Notes under the pieces: generated by a model
Databases searched by the model: none
What the model saw: only the letters and a program-made list of their open reading frames with translations
Told to the model about the DNA's origin: nothing
Source: Coprococcus ammoniilyticus
Lineage (GTDB): Bacteria; Bacillota; Clostridia; Lachnospirales; Lachnospiraceae
DNA: 64,000 bases
Direction of reading: 5' to 3'
Assembly (NCBI RefSeq): GCF_025567345.1
Contig: NZ_JAOQJS010000001.1
Location: 496,001-560,000 of the forward strand
Position numbers and translations under genes: made by a program
Shown: positions 56,683 through 64,000 of the stretch, piece by piece
How the letters are laid out: every line of letters starts with the position of its first letter
How positions within the stretch are numbered: the first letter of the stretch is position 1

Positions 56683-57012
56683 TATATCGCAAATTAAAAA
56701 GACTCGTAGTTTGGGATATTCCGGCTGCTGTGTAATTTGGCATAGGACGACTAACATTAATGTAGATTTCGTAATGAGATTTGCACTAGCTGATAGTAAG
56801 TTCTACTAATCTCAGACTGCACCTTTGGTTTGTCTTCGCTAAGGTAACTTACATGGCACGCACTAACCTCAGGTCTCGTCTTTGACTCACCTTCGCTAAG
56901 TGCTCCGCTCAGGCGTGCGAATCGAATAGAAATCGAAATGTGTTAGCGCCCTATGCCAAATAGCGCAGCGACCGGAATATCCATGTTTGCCAATCTTTTT
57001 AATTGCGATATA
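56683..57012. repeat. Palindromic element D (330 bp)
   Basis: Imperfect terminal inverted repeats of about 70-80 bp: TATATCGCAAATTAAAAAGA at left mirrors TCTTTTTAATTGCGATATA at right, with GGATATTCCGG...TTTGGCATAGG conserved inside both arms. No protein is encoded. It ends 74 bp before the YhaO-like gene and may carry or disturb its promoter. Confidence 0.75.
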
Positions 57013-57086
57013 GGGGCAGGTGGGGTATAATCAAGGGTGAGTTGCCAGAGACTTTTCTGGCTGAGAAACAGAAAAGGGGTTATCCT

Positions 57087-58139
57087 ATGAGATTTATTCA
57101 TATAGCGGACGTCCATCTGGGCGCCGTTCCTGATAAAGATAAAAGCTGGAGCAAAGAGCGGGCAGACGAGATCGAATCAACATTTGACCGCCTTTTGGCT
57201 GTGGCAGAAGAGCGAAAAGTAGACCTGCTGCTGATCGCGGGAGATCTGTTCCATGCACAGCCATCCCTGCAGGATCTGAAGAGTCTGGATTATAAGTTGT
57301 CAAAGCTCACAAATACAAGAACGATCATGATCGCAGGAAATCATGATTATATCAGTAAAGGATCACCGGCAGAGAGTTATGAATTTACATCGAACACAGT
57401 GCTGATGCCGGCAGACACATTCAGTAATGCATATCTGGACGATATCAATGTCTGTGTGACAGGATTCAGTTTTGGACAGGTGGAATATACAGAAGATGTC
57501 TATGCGGATATCATGCCGCAGATGGAGGATGCGGTCAATATTCTGCTGGCACATGGTGGAGATGAGAAGCATATTCCAATCAATTTCCGGCAAATGGCAG
57601 AGGCAGGATTTGACTACTGCGCACTCGGACATATCCACAAACCAAAGCATATCGTGAAGAATAAGATGGCATATCCGGGTTCGTTGGAGCCGCTGGACCG
57701 GACAGAGACCGGCAGACATGGCTTTATCTATGGACAGATCAAGGATGGCGAGACAAAGATACGCTGGGAGCCATTTAACTGTCGAAGTTATATTAATCTG
57801 GGGCTTGCTGTGAAACCGGAATACAGCGAGGCGAAGATTCTGGATGTCCTTGCGAAGCAGATGGAAAATATGGGGACACAGAATATTTACCGTATTATTC
57901 TGTCCGGACATATGGCAAATGGATTAAAACCGGATTTTTCAGGTCTGATGAGGAACTACCGTATCTATGAGATCGTGGATAATACATTGTGTGAGTACGA
58001 TCTGGACAAGCTTCATCTGGATAATGAAGATAATCTGCTTGGAAAGTTTATTGAACGATTCGCGGATGCAGAGGACGAGATCAGCAAACATGCATTAAAG
58101 TATGGGGTAGAAGCAATACTTGCAACTGGAGATAAGTGA
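57087..58139 (+). CDS. YhaO/SbcD-like DNA repair metallophosphoesterase
   Basis: 350 residues from the ATG after AAAGGGG. Mre11-type phosphoesterase motifs: HIADVHLG near the N-terminus, IAGDLFHA, MIAGNHDYIS, LLAHGGDE and CALGHIHKP. A capping domain fills the C-terminal third. It should be a Mn-dependent nuclease acting with the AAA ATPase encoded next; the pair matches YhaO-YhaN of Bacillus better than SbcD-SbcC. The two frames are 2 bp apart. Confidence 0.88.
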   Translation: MRFIHIADVHLGAVPDKDKSWSKERADEIESTFDRLLAVAEERKVDLLLIAGDLFHAQPSLQDLKSLDYKLSKLTNTRTIMIAGNHDYISKGSPAESYEFTSNTVLMPADTFSNAYLDDINVCVTGFSFGQVEYTEDVYADIMPQMEDAVNILLAHGGDEKHIPINFRQMAEAGFDYCALGHIHKPKHIVKNKMAYPGSLEPLDRTETGRHGFIYGQIKDGETKIRWEPFNCRSYINLGLAVKPEYSEAKILDVLAKQMENMGTQNIYRIILSGHMANGLKPDFSGLMRNYRIYEIVDNTLCEYDLDKLHLDNEDNLLGKFIERFADAEDEISKHALKYGVEAILATGDK

Positions 58140-58141
58140 TC

Positions 58142-59836
58142 ATGTATATAAATAAGCTGTTATTAAAGGAATTTGGAAAATTTAATAATAAAGAGATCCG
58201 GCTGAAAAAGGGCTTGAATCTGATCTACGGTGCAAATGAATCCGGTAAGACAACGGTGAAAGAATTTATTGTTGGCATGCTGTATGGAATCGATAAGACC
58301 AGAGGGATCGGAGCAAGGCTGGATAATTATGAGCTTCGCAAACCGGTAAACGGCGGTGGTTATTCCGGAAAGGCATACGCTGTAACAGATGACAAAAGCT
58401 ATCTTCTGGAGCGGAATTTCCTTCGAACAAATAAAAATGCAACCTTGACAGAGATTGAAACAGGAAAAGAAGTACAGCTTAAGAATCAGAATTCTTATAA
58501 AGGTATCCTGTTTGATGTAGATAAAAGCACCTATACGAATACCCTTTGTATCGGAGAACATGGTGCTGCACCGGGGAAGGAACTGGCAGAGGATCTTGGA
58601 AATTATGTGGTAAATCTGACCACAACCCGGAATGCCGATATTGATAAGACAGAAGCGGTCCGGTATCTGAAAAATGAACGCCGGAATTTTGAAAATAAAA
58701 AGCTGGCAGCAGAGATCGATCAGTTAAATGAACAGATGGATGCGCTTGGAGATGTAGACGGAGATCTGGAAGCAATCCGGGAAGAACGCCGGGAAGAGCT
58801 GGATGCTTATAATATGGAGATCGCGCGGTTGAAACGGGAGGCAAGACAGCTTGTAAACGAGAAGGATGCAGCAATTCCGGATGAAGACGAAGATCGTACC
58901 AGAAGTCATATCTTCCTTGATGTGGAAGCGCTGGATGATGACGAGGAGTTCCGTCCGAAGACACAGAAAAAGCTGACTGACAATATATTTATTATAATGC
59001 TGACTGGTATTCTGGTTGTTGCCGCAGTTATGCTGGCGGTTCACTTGCTGAATTTCCAGAAAGCCATCCAGCAGTTATTTACAATCTGTACGATCGCATT
59101 TGTGGCTGTTACGATCATTGACGGATTATTCCGGAAGGGCTTCTTTGATGGAGCGGATGCAGTACCGGATGAGGCAGAATTTGACCAGATGATCTATGAG
59201 CTTGGACGTGCTACAGAATCCAGAACAGTCCGGATTGAGATCGACCGGAATTTTCAGGAAGCACATGATGCAAAATTAGAGCTGTTGAAGTTCAAAGAGC
59301 ATGATGCCGTAGCAAAGCGGGATTCCTATTATGAATTAAAGGGCAAACGGGATGAGCTTCAGAAACGGTTTGAGGTGATGGAGAAGGAACAGAAGGCGAT
59401 CGACCTTGCGATCCAGACTATCAATGATATATCGGTGGATATTTATAATGATTTCGGTGGCCGTTTAAATGAGAATATTTCGGAGATCGTCAGTATCATT
59501 ACAGATGGCAAATATAACGATGTGAAACTGGATGAAAATATGCATATTTCGGTATTTGACGACGATCATTATATGCCGATCGAGTTCCTAAGCAGCGGAA
59601 CGATTGAACAGATCTATCTGGCTGTCCGGCTGTGCATCGCAGGGCTTCTCTGCAAAGACCGTATGCCGATCATTGTAGACGATATCTTTACAGCCTATGA
59701 TGAACACCGTCTGAAAAATGCACTCTACTGTATGAGCCGCATTGATACCGATCAGGTCATAATCTTTACTTCAAACAATGCCATTGGAGATATGCTGGAT
59801 GATCTCTCTATGGAATATAATTATGTAGAGTTGTAA
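58142..59836 (+). CDS. YhaN/SbcC-like AAA ATPase, short form with membrane-like segments
   Basis: 564 residues from the ATG; a GTG two codons earlier is possible. Walker A IYGANESGKTT (about 28-38), signature-like FLSSGTIEQIYLAVRL and Walker B MPIIVDDIFTAYD near the C-terminus. YhaN and SbcC are usually 900-1100 residues; here most of the coiled coil is missing. Two hydrophobic stretches (IFIIMLTGILVVAAVMLAV, then LFTICTIAFVAVTII) sit in the middle and may anchor the protein to the membrane. Probable partner of the nuclease upstream. Confidence 0.85.
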   Translation: MYINKLLLKEFGKFNNKEIRLKKGLNLIYGANESGKTTVKEFIVGMLYGIDKTRGIGARLDNYELRKPVNGGGYSGKAYAVTDDKSYLLERNFLRTNKNATLTEIETGKEVQLKNQNSYKGILFDVDKSTYTNTLCIGEHGAAPGKELAEDLGNYVVNLTTTRNADIDKTEAVRYLKNERRNFENKKLAAEIDQLNEQMDALGDVDGDLEAIREERREELDAYNMEIARLKREARQLVNEKDAAIPDEDEDRTRSHIFLDVEALDDDEEFRPKTQKKLTDNIFIIMLTGILVVAAVMLAVHLLNFQKAIQQLFTICTIAFVAVTIIDGLFRKGFFDGADAVPDEAEFDQMIYELGRATESRTVRIEIDRNFQEAHDAKLELLKFKEHDAVAKRDSYYELKGKRDELQKRFEVMEKEQKAIDLAIQTINDISVDIYNDFGGRLNENISEIVSIITDGKYNDVKLDENMHISVFDDDHYMPIEFLSSGTIEQIYLAVRLCIAGLLCKDRMPIIVDDIFTAYDEHRLKNALYCMSRIDTDQVIIFTSNNAIGDMLDDLSMEYNYVEL

Positions 59837-59860
59837 ATTGATTGTAAATTAAAAATTAAA

Positions 59861-59964
59861 AATCCCTGTCCACTTCCAGTTCTATTGCAGGTAGGGATTG
59901 AAACATCAGTGCAACGCGTTTCAATCCATACCTACGATAGAGCTGGATGCAGGCGGGGTTTTTT
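59861..59964. terminator. Long bidirectional terminator between the YhaN-like gene and prs
   Basis: An imperfect stem of about 42 bp: GGTAGGGATTGAAAC at left mirrors GTTTCAATCCATACC at right, with CCAGTTCTAT against ATAGAGCTGG outside. T-rich sequence flanks both sides, so it can stop both convergent genes. Confidence 0.8.
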
Positions 59965-59976
59965 AGTTATACTTAA

Positions 59977-61173
59977 TTACATCTCATAGTTATCAGAGAT
60001 GGTATGTTTTTCTTTGTACTCAGCGATACGTGCGTTGATCCGCTCAGCAGGATCTAACAGCTCGCTGATAGAAGCATCATGATTTAAGTGGTCGATGATC
60101 AGAGCGATGTACTTGCTCATATCGGCTGATTCGTACCAATCCTTCTTGAACAGGTCAGGCATCTGGTAGGTCAGGTTGGTTGTGATGACCTTTTCGATCA
60201 GACCTTCTTCGTGGCACTTATCGAATACTTCAAGACCCTTTGTGAAGAGACCGAAGGTAGCGATACAGTAAACACGTTTTGCTTTTCTCTGCTTTAACTG
60301 TCTTGCAACATCGATCATGCTTTCACCGGAAGCAATCATATCATCGATGATGATAACATCCTTGCCCTCAACAGAATCACCAAGGAATTCATGAGCAACG
60401 ATCGGATTTCTTCCATCAACAACGCGTGAATAGTCACGACGCTTGTAGAACATTCCGACATCGACACCTAACAGGTTCGCAAAGTAGATTGCTCTGTGCA
60501 TAGCACCCTCATCCGGAGAAATGACCATCATATGGTTGTTGTCAATTTCAAGATCCGGTGTGGTACGGAGCAGGGTCTTGATGAACTGGTAGGTTGGACG
60601 TACATTCTCAAATCCGCTCTTAGGGATGGCATTTACGACACGAGGATCGTGTGCGTCAAATGTCACAATATTGTCAACACCATAAGACTTTAATTCCTGA
60701 AGCATAACGGCACAGTCAAGAGATTCTCTGGAAGAACGCTTGTGCTGGCGGCTTTCATAAAGGAATGGCATAATTACTGTGATCTTTTTTGGTTTATCAG
60801 TCATAGCGGCGATCAGTCGTTTCAAATCTGCATAATGGTCATCCGGAGACATACGCTGTGGCTGGCCTGCCATTGTATAAGTACAGCTATAGTTTCCGAC
60901 ATCAACCATAATATAGATATCTTTACCACGAACGGATTCATTCAGAATACCCTTTGCCTCACCGGAGCCGAAACGTGGACAATCGGCACTGATCAGGTAA
61001 GTATCAGCTTCATATCCGTGGAAAACAATGTTGTCTTTGTGTACATTGTCTCTGTTAGCTCTCCATTTTACGAGATAATGATCAACCTTTTCACCAAGGC
61101 CTGTACAACTTTTGTGAGCGACAATTCCGAGACTGCCCACGGGTATGGTTTCTAATTTGCTATCGTCTGGCAT
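59977..61173 (-). CDS. prs: Ribose-phosphate pyrophosphokinase
   Basis: 398 residues, about 80 more than the usual 315. It makes PRPP from ribose-5-phosphate and ATP. Recognisable parts: MPFLYESRQHKRSSRES, TFDAHDPRVV, VISPDEGAMHRA and the PRPP loop VIIIDDMIASGESM. The N-terminal extension and altered loops are usual for the clostridial long form. Single gene; the start follows AGGATAT. Confidence 0.9.
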   Translation of the reverse strand: MPDDSKLETIPVGSLGIVAHKSCTGLGEKVDHYLVKWRANRDNVHKDNIVFHGYEADTYLISADCPRFGSGEAKGILNESVRGKDIYIMVDVGNYSCTYTMAGQPQRMSPDDHYADLKRLIAAMTDKPKKITVIMPFLYESRQHKRSSRESLDCAVMLQELKSYGVDNIVTFDAHDPRVVNAIPKSGFENVRPTYQFIKTLLRTTPDLEIDNNHMMVISPDEGAMHRAIYFANLLGVDVGMFYKRRDYSRVVDGRNPIVAHEFLGDSVEGKDVIIIDDMIASGESMIDVARQLKQRKAKRVYCIATFGLFTKGLEVFDKCHEEGLIEKVITTNLTYQMPDLFKKDWYESADMSKYIALIIDHLNHDASISELLDPAERINARIAEYKEKHTISDNYEM

Positions 61174-61272
61174 GATAAATATCCTCCATAATCTTATAGT
61201 GTAATGATTCGATACCTTATATTGTTAGTATCATTGATAGTATATATGCAAATGCAGAAGACTGCAATGCCA

Positions 61273-62277
61273 TCAGTTAGAAGTTTTATTCTGGATCCGG
61301 TCTTTTCGTTTGGTGTAGCGGATATTTGTTCCATATAATGGAAATACCTTAAAGTCACCAATGATACGGGACATGATACGTTCCGTATACCGGTCAGAAA
61401 GCTCCCGCATACTCAGATTGGTTGAAATCAGAGTAGCAAGGGATCGGTTGTTGCGCATGTTAATGATCTCAAATAACTGGGAATTAACGAAAGTATTCGG
61501 AACCTCGGTGCCGAGATCGTCAATGATCAGCAGTTCACAGTTATAGATATAATCATATAACATCATCTTTTCTTTTTCACGCACATTACCCATTATAATG
61601 CCTGATAAAATATTTTCAAATAAATTTATTGAAGTCAGATAAAGAACTGTGTGTCCTTTGTCTAACAAAGCCTTTGCAATACAGTTGGACAGGAAGGTTT
61701 TCCCAAGTCCTGTTTCTCCATAGATTAGAATACCGGAGTGGGATTCGTCAAAATGCTCCACATAATCTTTGCAAGCTGCCAGAGTGTTTGAGGCATTCTC
61801 GTATGGCGTATGCTTATGCGTGCCATCATTCTCCCGGCTGTAGTAGTTCAGGGAAAAAGTAGAGAAATTCTCTCTCTCCAGGATCTCACGGATCGTGGAC
61901 TGGTTGTATAGCTCGTCGATCACCTTCTGTGTCATACATTTGCAGGGATGGCTTCCCTGATAGCCGGTGTCGTGACAGAGCGGACATTCATAGATCGGTT
62001 CCAGATAATCTTCCGGATATCCGTGTTTTTTTAAAAGCGCTTTTTTATGAGCTGCCAACTCACGGTTATTCCGGTTGATATCTTCCATATTAACAGGCAG
62101 TTTCCGTATTCTGTTTCTTGCTGCCTGAATAGAAGAGGAAGCGATTTCCTGATCGATCTTTTTTATCTCAGGAATCTTTTCATATATTTCAGCTTTTCTA
62201 TTGTCTGCCAGAATTTCATTTTCAAGACGCTTCCGTTGAAAGCCTGACAATATACTATCATAATCTATATTTTTCAT
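61273..62277 (-). CDS. DnaI/DnaC-like helicase-loading ATPase
   Basis: 334 residues. An N-terminal helical region, a zinc site (C98, C101, C112, C114: CPLCHDTGYQGSHPCKC) and the AAA+ core with Walker A GETGLGKTF (about 187-195) and Walker B LLIIDDLGTE (about 252). It loads the replicative helicase and follows the dnaD-like gene by 19 bp in one operon, as in primosome clusters. Confidence 0.9.
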   Translation of the reverse strand: MKNIDYDSILSGFQRKRLENEILADNRKAEIYEKIPEIKKIDQEIASSSIQAARNRIRKLPVNMEDINRNNRELAAHKKALLKKHGYPEDYLEPIYECPLCHDTGYQGSHPCKCMTQKVIDELYNQSTIREILERENFSTFSLNYYSRENDGTHKHTPYENASNTLAACKDYVEHFDESHSGILIYGETGLGKTFLSNCIAKALLDKGHTVLYLTSINLFENILSGIIMGNVREKEKMMLYDYIYNCELLIIDDLGTEVPNTFVNSQLFEIINMRNNRSLATLISTNLSMRELSDRYTERIMSRIIGDFKVFPLYGTNIRYTKRKDRIQNKTSN

Positions 62278-62296
62278 AATTACACATAATCCTTAT

Positions 62297-63460
62297 TTAG
62301 TGAGAATTTATCTCATCTAGGAACAACTGCTCCATTTCATCAAGCTCAGCCGACATGTCTTTTTGCTGGAATGAATTGAAAGCATTCGGTTTAGCATTGT
62401 ACTGACTTGATTTTTGTGATGTATTTCGTTTTTTTGCTTCGTGATATTCTGTGCTTGCCTTGGCAATATCATCGACTGTTTTGACACCCTGTTGCTGCCA
62501 TTTTTTCAGGATACCGTTGATATAGGCAAATGTTACATCGTGAGGATGCTGTGCAATTCCACGGTTGCAGGCTTCAATGATGACCGGCAGTTCAAAGCCC
62601 ATTTCCTTATTCCAGGAATCCATCCATGCGACTTCTCCTGTGGTTGGAGCTTTCCGGTTGATACCAAGTGCCTTAAAGACTGCACGGTACAATGGGTTGC
62701 CATTTTCAGCAGCTTCCTTTGCTTCCTCCAGTGTGTGGATGCCGGCCTGATACCAGTTTTTGGCAATGCCCTCTGCATAACGGAGATCCGGTTTCTCAAT
62801 GCTGACACAGTATTCGATCAGATATTCCATGATCTCGGTGGAGAAGCCTAACTGATCGTGAATATAGATCAGGATCTCGATATCATTCACCGATAATTCT
62901 TTTCTGAAATAGGTTTCTGCTTCAAATATCACGTCGGCAAATGCATCATCTTCCTTTGCCTTTGCTGCAAGGGCGGCAGAGTAAGGCTGTTTCTCCGGAA
63001 ATACAGACGCCGGTTTCTGAACCGGTTCCGGTCCTGATATGGTATTCTTGGTATGTACCGGTTTGCTTGCTGCTGGAACAGCAGGCTTCTTTTTCTTTTC
63101 CGGAAACTTTAATAAAGAGATGCTGTCGAGCGACAGGGAGGTGTCTGCCTCTTCCTTTGTTTTTTCATGCAGAGGAAGAAGGGTAATACCTGTAAGCTGG
63201 CCGGATGCATCGTAATCCAGACGTAATACGTCCTCGCTGATCCAGTACCGGATCGCACGGCAGATATCCTTCTCTGTGAGGTTGAAATGATCTGCAATAT
63301 CAGCTACCGAGATCGGTGCTTTTGAGGACAACAGTCGGATAAGATATAGATAGACCTTGACAAATTCGCCATTTGCTTCGGTCATATAATAATCAATAAA
63401 ATGATTCGATACCAGGGAAAATGTTTCCTTTGCTTCTGTTGAAATTGTGATGTAACTCAT
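62297..63460 (-). CDS. DnaD-domain replication initiation protein
   Basis: 387 residues. An N-terminal winged helix (about 25-110, APISVADIADHFNLTEKDICRAIRYW) is followed by a low-complexity linker and two DnaD/DnaB2 domains (about 185-255 with YIHDQLGFSTEIMEYLIEYC, and 270-345 with YINGILKKWQQQG). It works with the DnaI-like ATPase in restart or initiation. Transcribed from the promoter at 63528-63555, close to DnaA boxes. Confidence 0.9.
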   Translation of the reverse strand: MSYITISTEAKETFSLVSNHFIDYYMTEANGEFVKVYLYLIRLLSSKAPISVADIADHFNLTEKDICRAIRYWISEDVLRLDYDASGQLTGITLLPLHEKTKEEADTSLSLDSISLLKFPEKKKKPAVPAASKPVHTKNTISGPEPVQKPASVFPEKQPYSAALAAKAKEDDAFADVIFEAETYFRKELSVNDIEILIYIHDQLGFSTEIMEYLIEYCVSIEKPDLRYAEGIAKNWYQAGIHTLEEAKEAAENGNPLYRAVFKALGINRKAPTTGEVAWMDSWNKEMGFELPVIIEACNRGIAQHPHDVTFAYINGILKKWQQQGVKTVDDIAKASTEYHEAKKRNTSQKSSQYNAKPNAFNSFQQKDMSAELDEMEQLFLDEINSH

Positions 63461-63527
63461 GGTAACTTTTCCCGCCTTTCATAACTTTTGGATGTCTCCA
63501 AACCTTCTCTGGTCAAGAAGTGCTCAC

Positions 63528-63555
63528 ATTATAGCATGTGTTTTTTAAATTGCAA
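63528..63555 (-). promoter_or_regulatory. Promoter of the dnaD-dnaI operon
   Basis: On the minus strand TTGCAA (63550-63555), a 16-bp spacer and a perfect TATAAT (63528-63533), 68 bp before the dnaD-like start. Confidence 0.7.
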
Positions 63556-63600
63556 ATAGAACAAATAGTCGGTTGGAAAAATGGACAGGGATGTTGATTT

Positions 63601-63609
63601 TGTGGATAA
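63601..63609 (-). promoter_or_regulatory. DnaA box upstream of the dnaD-dnaI promoter
   Basis: TGTGGATAA, the exact complement of TTATCCACA. A one-mismatch copy (TTTGGATAA) follows at 63621-63629. It lies 46 bp upstream of the -35 element. Confidence 0.65.
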
Positions 63610-63720
63610 TGTGGAGAAGTTTTGGATAAAAAAATTATTTGTTACTAACACATCGGGAACAGGTGCTAAAACAGGGCATTTGTGAAAAAAAGAAAGTAAA
63701 TTTTATGTAAACAAATGAAA

Positions 63721-63755
63721 AGAGCTGTATGAGGAAAACTCCTTCACACAGCTCT
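63721..63755 (-). terminator. Terminator after murC
   Basis: AGAGCTGT pairs with ACAGCTCT, with inner TGAGGA/TCCTTCA pairing, and a T-rich tail when read leftward. Confidence 0.75.
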
Positions 63756-63772
63756 GTGGATAATGTGGATAA
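63755..63772 (-). promoter_or_regulatory. Two tandem perfect DnaA boxes
   Basis: TGTGGATAA occurs twice with no gap (63755-63763 and 63764-63772), directly beside the murC stop. Confidence 0.65.
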
Positions 63773-64000
63773 TTATTTTTTTATCAGCTCATTTCCGATA
63801 GAATCGACATTTCCGGCACCCATAGTTATCAACAAATCATTTTTTTTGCAATTTTTCAATAAATAATTTTCGATGTCCATAAAGGATGGCAGATAGAACG
63901 CATCGGTTCCATAAGAAGCAATCTTTTCGGCGAGCTGCTTCGAGGATACCAGACCTGTGTCTTTCTCTCTGGCCGCATAGATATCAGCAACGATAACATG
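63773..64000 (-). CDS. murC: UDP-N-acetylmuramate--L-alanine ligase, C-terminal end (partial)
   Basis: 76 codons read from the right edge: HVIVADIYAAREKDTGLVSS, then KQLAEKI and the closing LLITMGAGNVDSIGNELIKK. DIYAAREK and GAGN are typical of the MurC C-terminal ligase domain. It joins L-alanine to UDP-MurNAc in peptidoglycan synthesis. The start and ATP-binding domain lie outside the window. Confidence 0.85.
   Translation of the reverse strand, partial: HVIVADIYAAREKDTGLVSSKQLAEKIASYGTDAFYLPSFMDIENYLLKNCKKNDLLITMGAGNVDSIGNELIKK

Noticed and set aside
59885..59930. ATTGAAAC-type sequence resembling the end of CRISPR repeats
   Set aside because: It occurs once as each arm of a single long hairpin; there are no regularly spaced copies or spacers and no cas genes.

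Overview
The window looks like a chromosomal segment of a spore-forming, low-to-moderate-GC member of the Clostridia, most likely Lachnospiraceae. This rests on a SpoIIID sporulation regulator, a T-box leader, AGGAGG-type ribosome sites, malic enzyme and methylglyoxal synthase in tandem, DnaD/DnaI-type replication proteins, and a JetA/JetB/JetC-like SMC operon of a kind I associate with this family. No species is claimed.

Layout. Positions 1-2,622 hold the tail of an unknown gene and a very unusual sigma factor joined to a membrane anchor and an outside domain. Positions about 2,700-15,710 form an AT-rich accessory (defence) island: XRE regulator, hsdR, hsdM, a cysteine-rich small protein, hsdS, a tyrosine recombinase, a half hsdS and an inverted hsdS cassette, then a membrane protein, a GyrI-like protein, a TfoX-like protein, a WYL regulator, a DUF1016 nuclease-like protein and a truncated ParE-like toxin. 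Positions 15,713-26,860 return to ordinary chromosome: PqqD-like protein, OPT transporter, Rpn-type nuclease, HAD phosphatase, a LicD / epimerase / CDP-glycerol transferase surface-polymer cluster, and a polyphosphate:AMP phosphotransferase. Positions 27,390-34,556 carry an HTH protein and the three-gene SMC operon. Positions 34,858-43,525 hold a T-box-controlled aminotransferase, a decayed stretch, DUF6512, malic enzyme, mgsA, an XRE/LytTR/GHKL signalling operon and YlmH. Positions 43,560-44,595 are gene-free but contain a likely small RNA and a striking C-rich hairpin. Then come an ABC transporter, a LanC-like protein, a MerR/MATE pair with a textbook MerR operator, a chimeric junction of two broken genes, an arginase-family protein, spoIIID, a lipoprotein, a cluster of palindromic repeats around a gene fragment, a YhaO/YhaN-like nuclease-ATPase pair, prs, dnaI-like, dnaD-like and the end of murC.

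How the parts work together. The clearest system is a phase-variable type I restriction-modification locus. Four copies of a 14-bp core (TAAACGATAATTTA), two in each orientation, lie inside or beside the specificity genes and encode the in-frame peptide INDNL. Inversion by the neighbouring recombinase would exchange the second target-recognition domain of HsdS or complete the half gene. The second notable system is an SMC/kleisin/kite operon resembling Wadjet JetABC but with no JetD nuclease visible. Several families of long palindromic intergenic repeats (26.9, 34.6, 55.2-57.0 kb) and a C-rich stem-loop are the main non-coding signals.

All coordinates and motifs were read by eye. Family names come from motif recognition, not from database searches.
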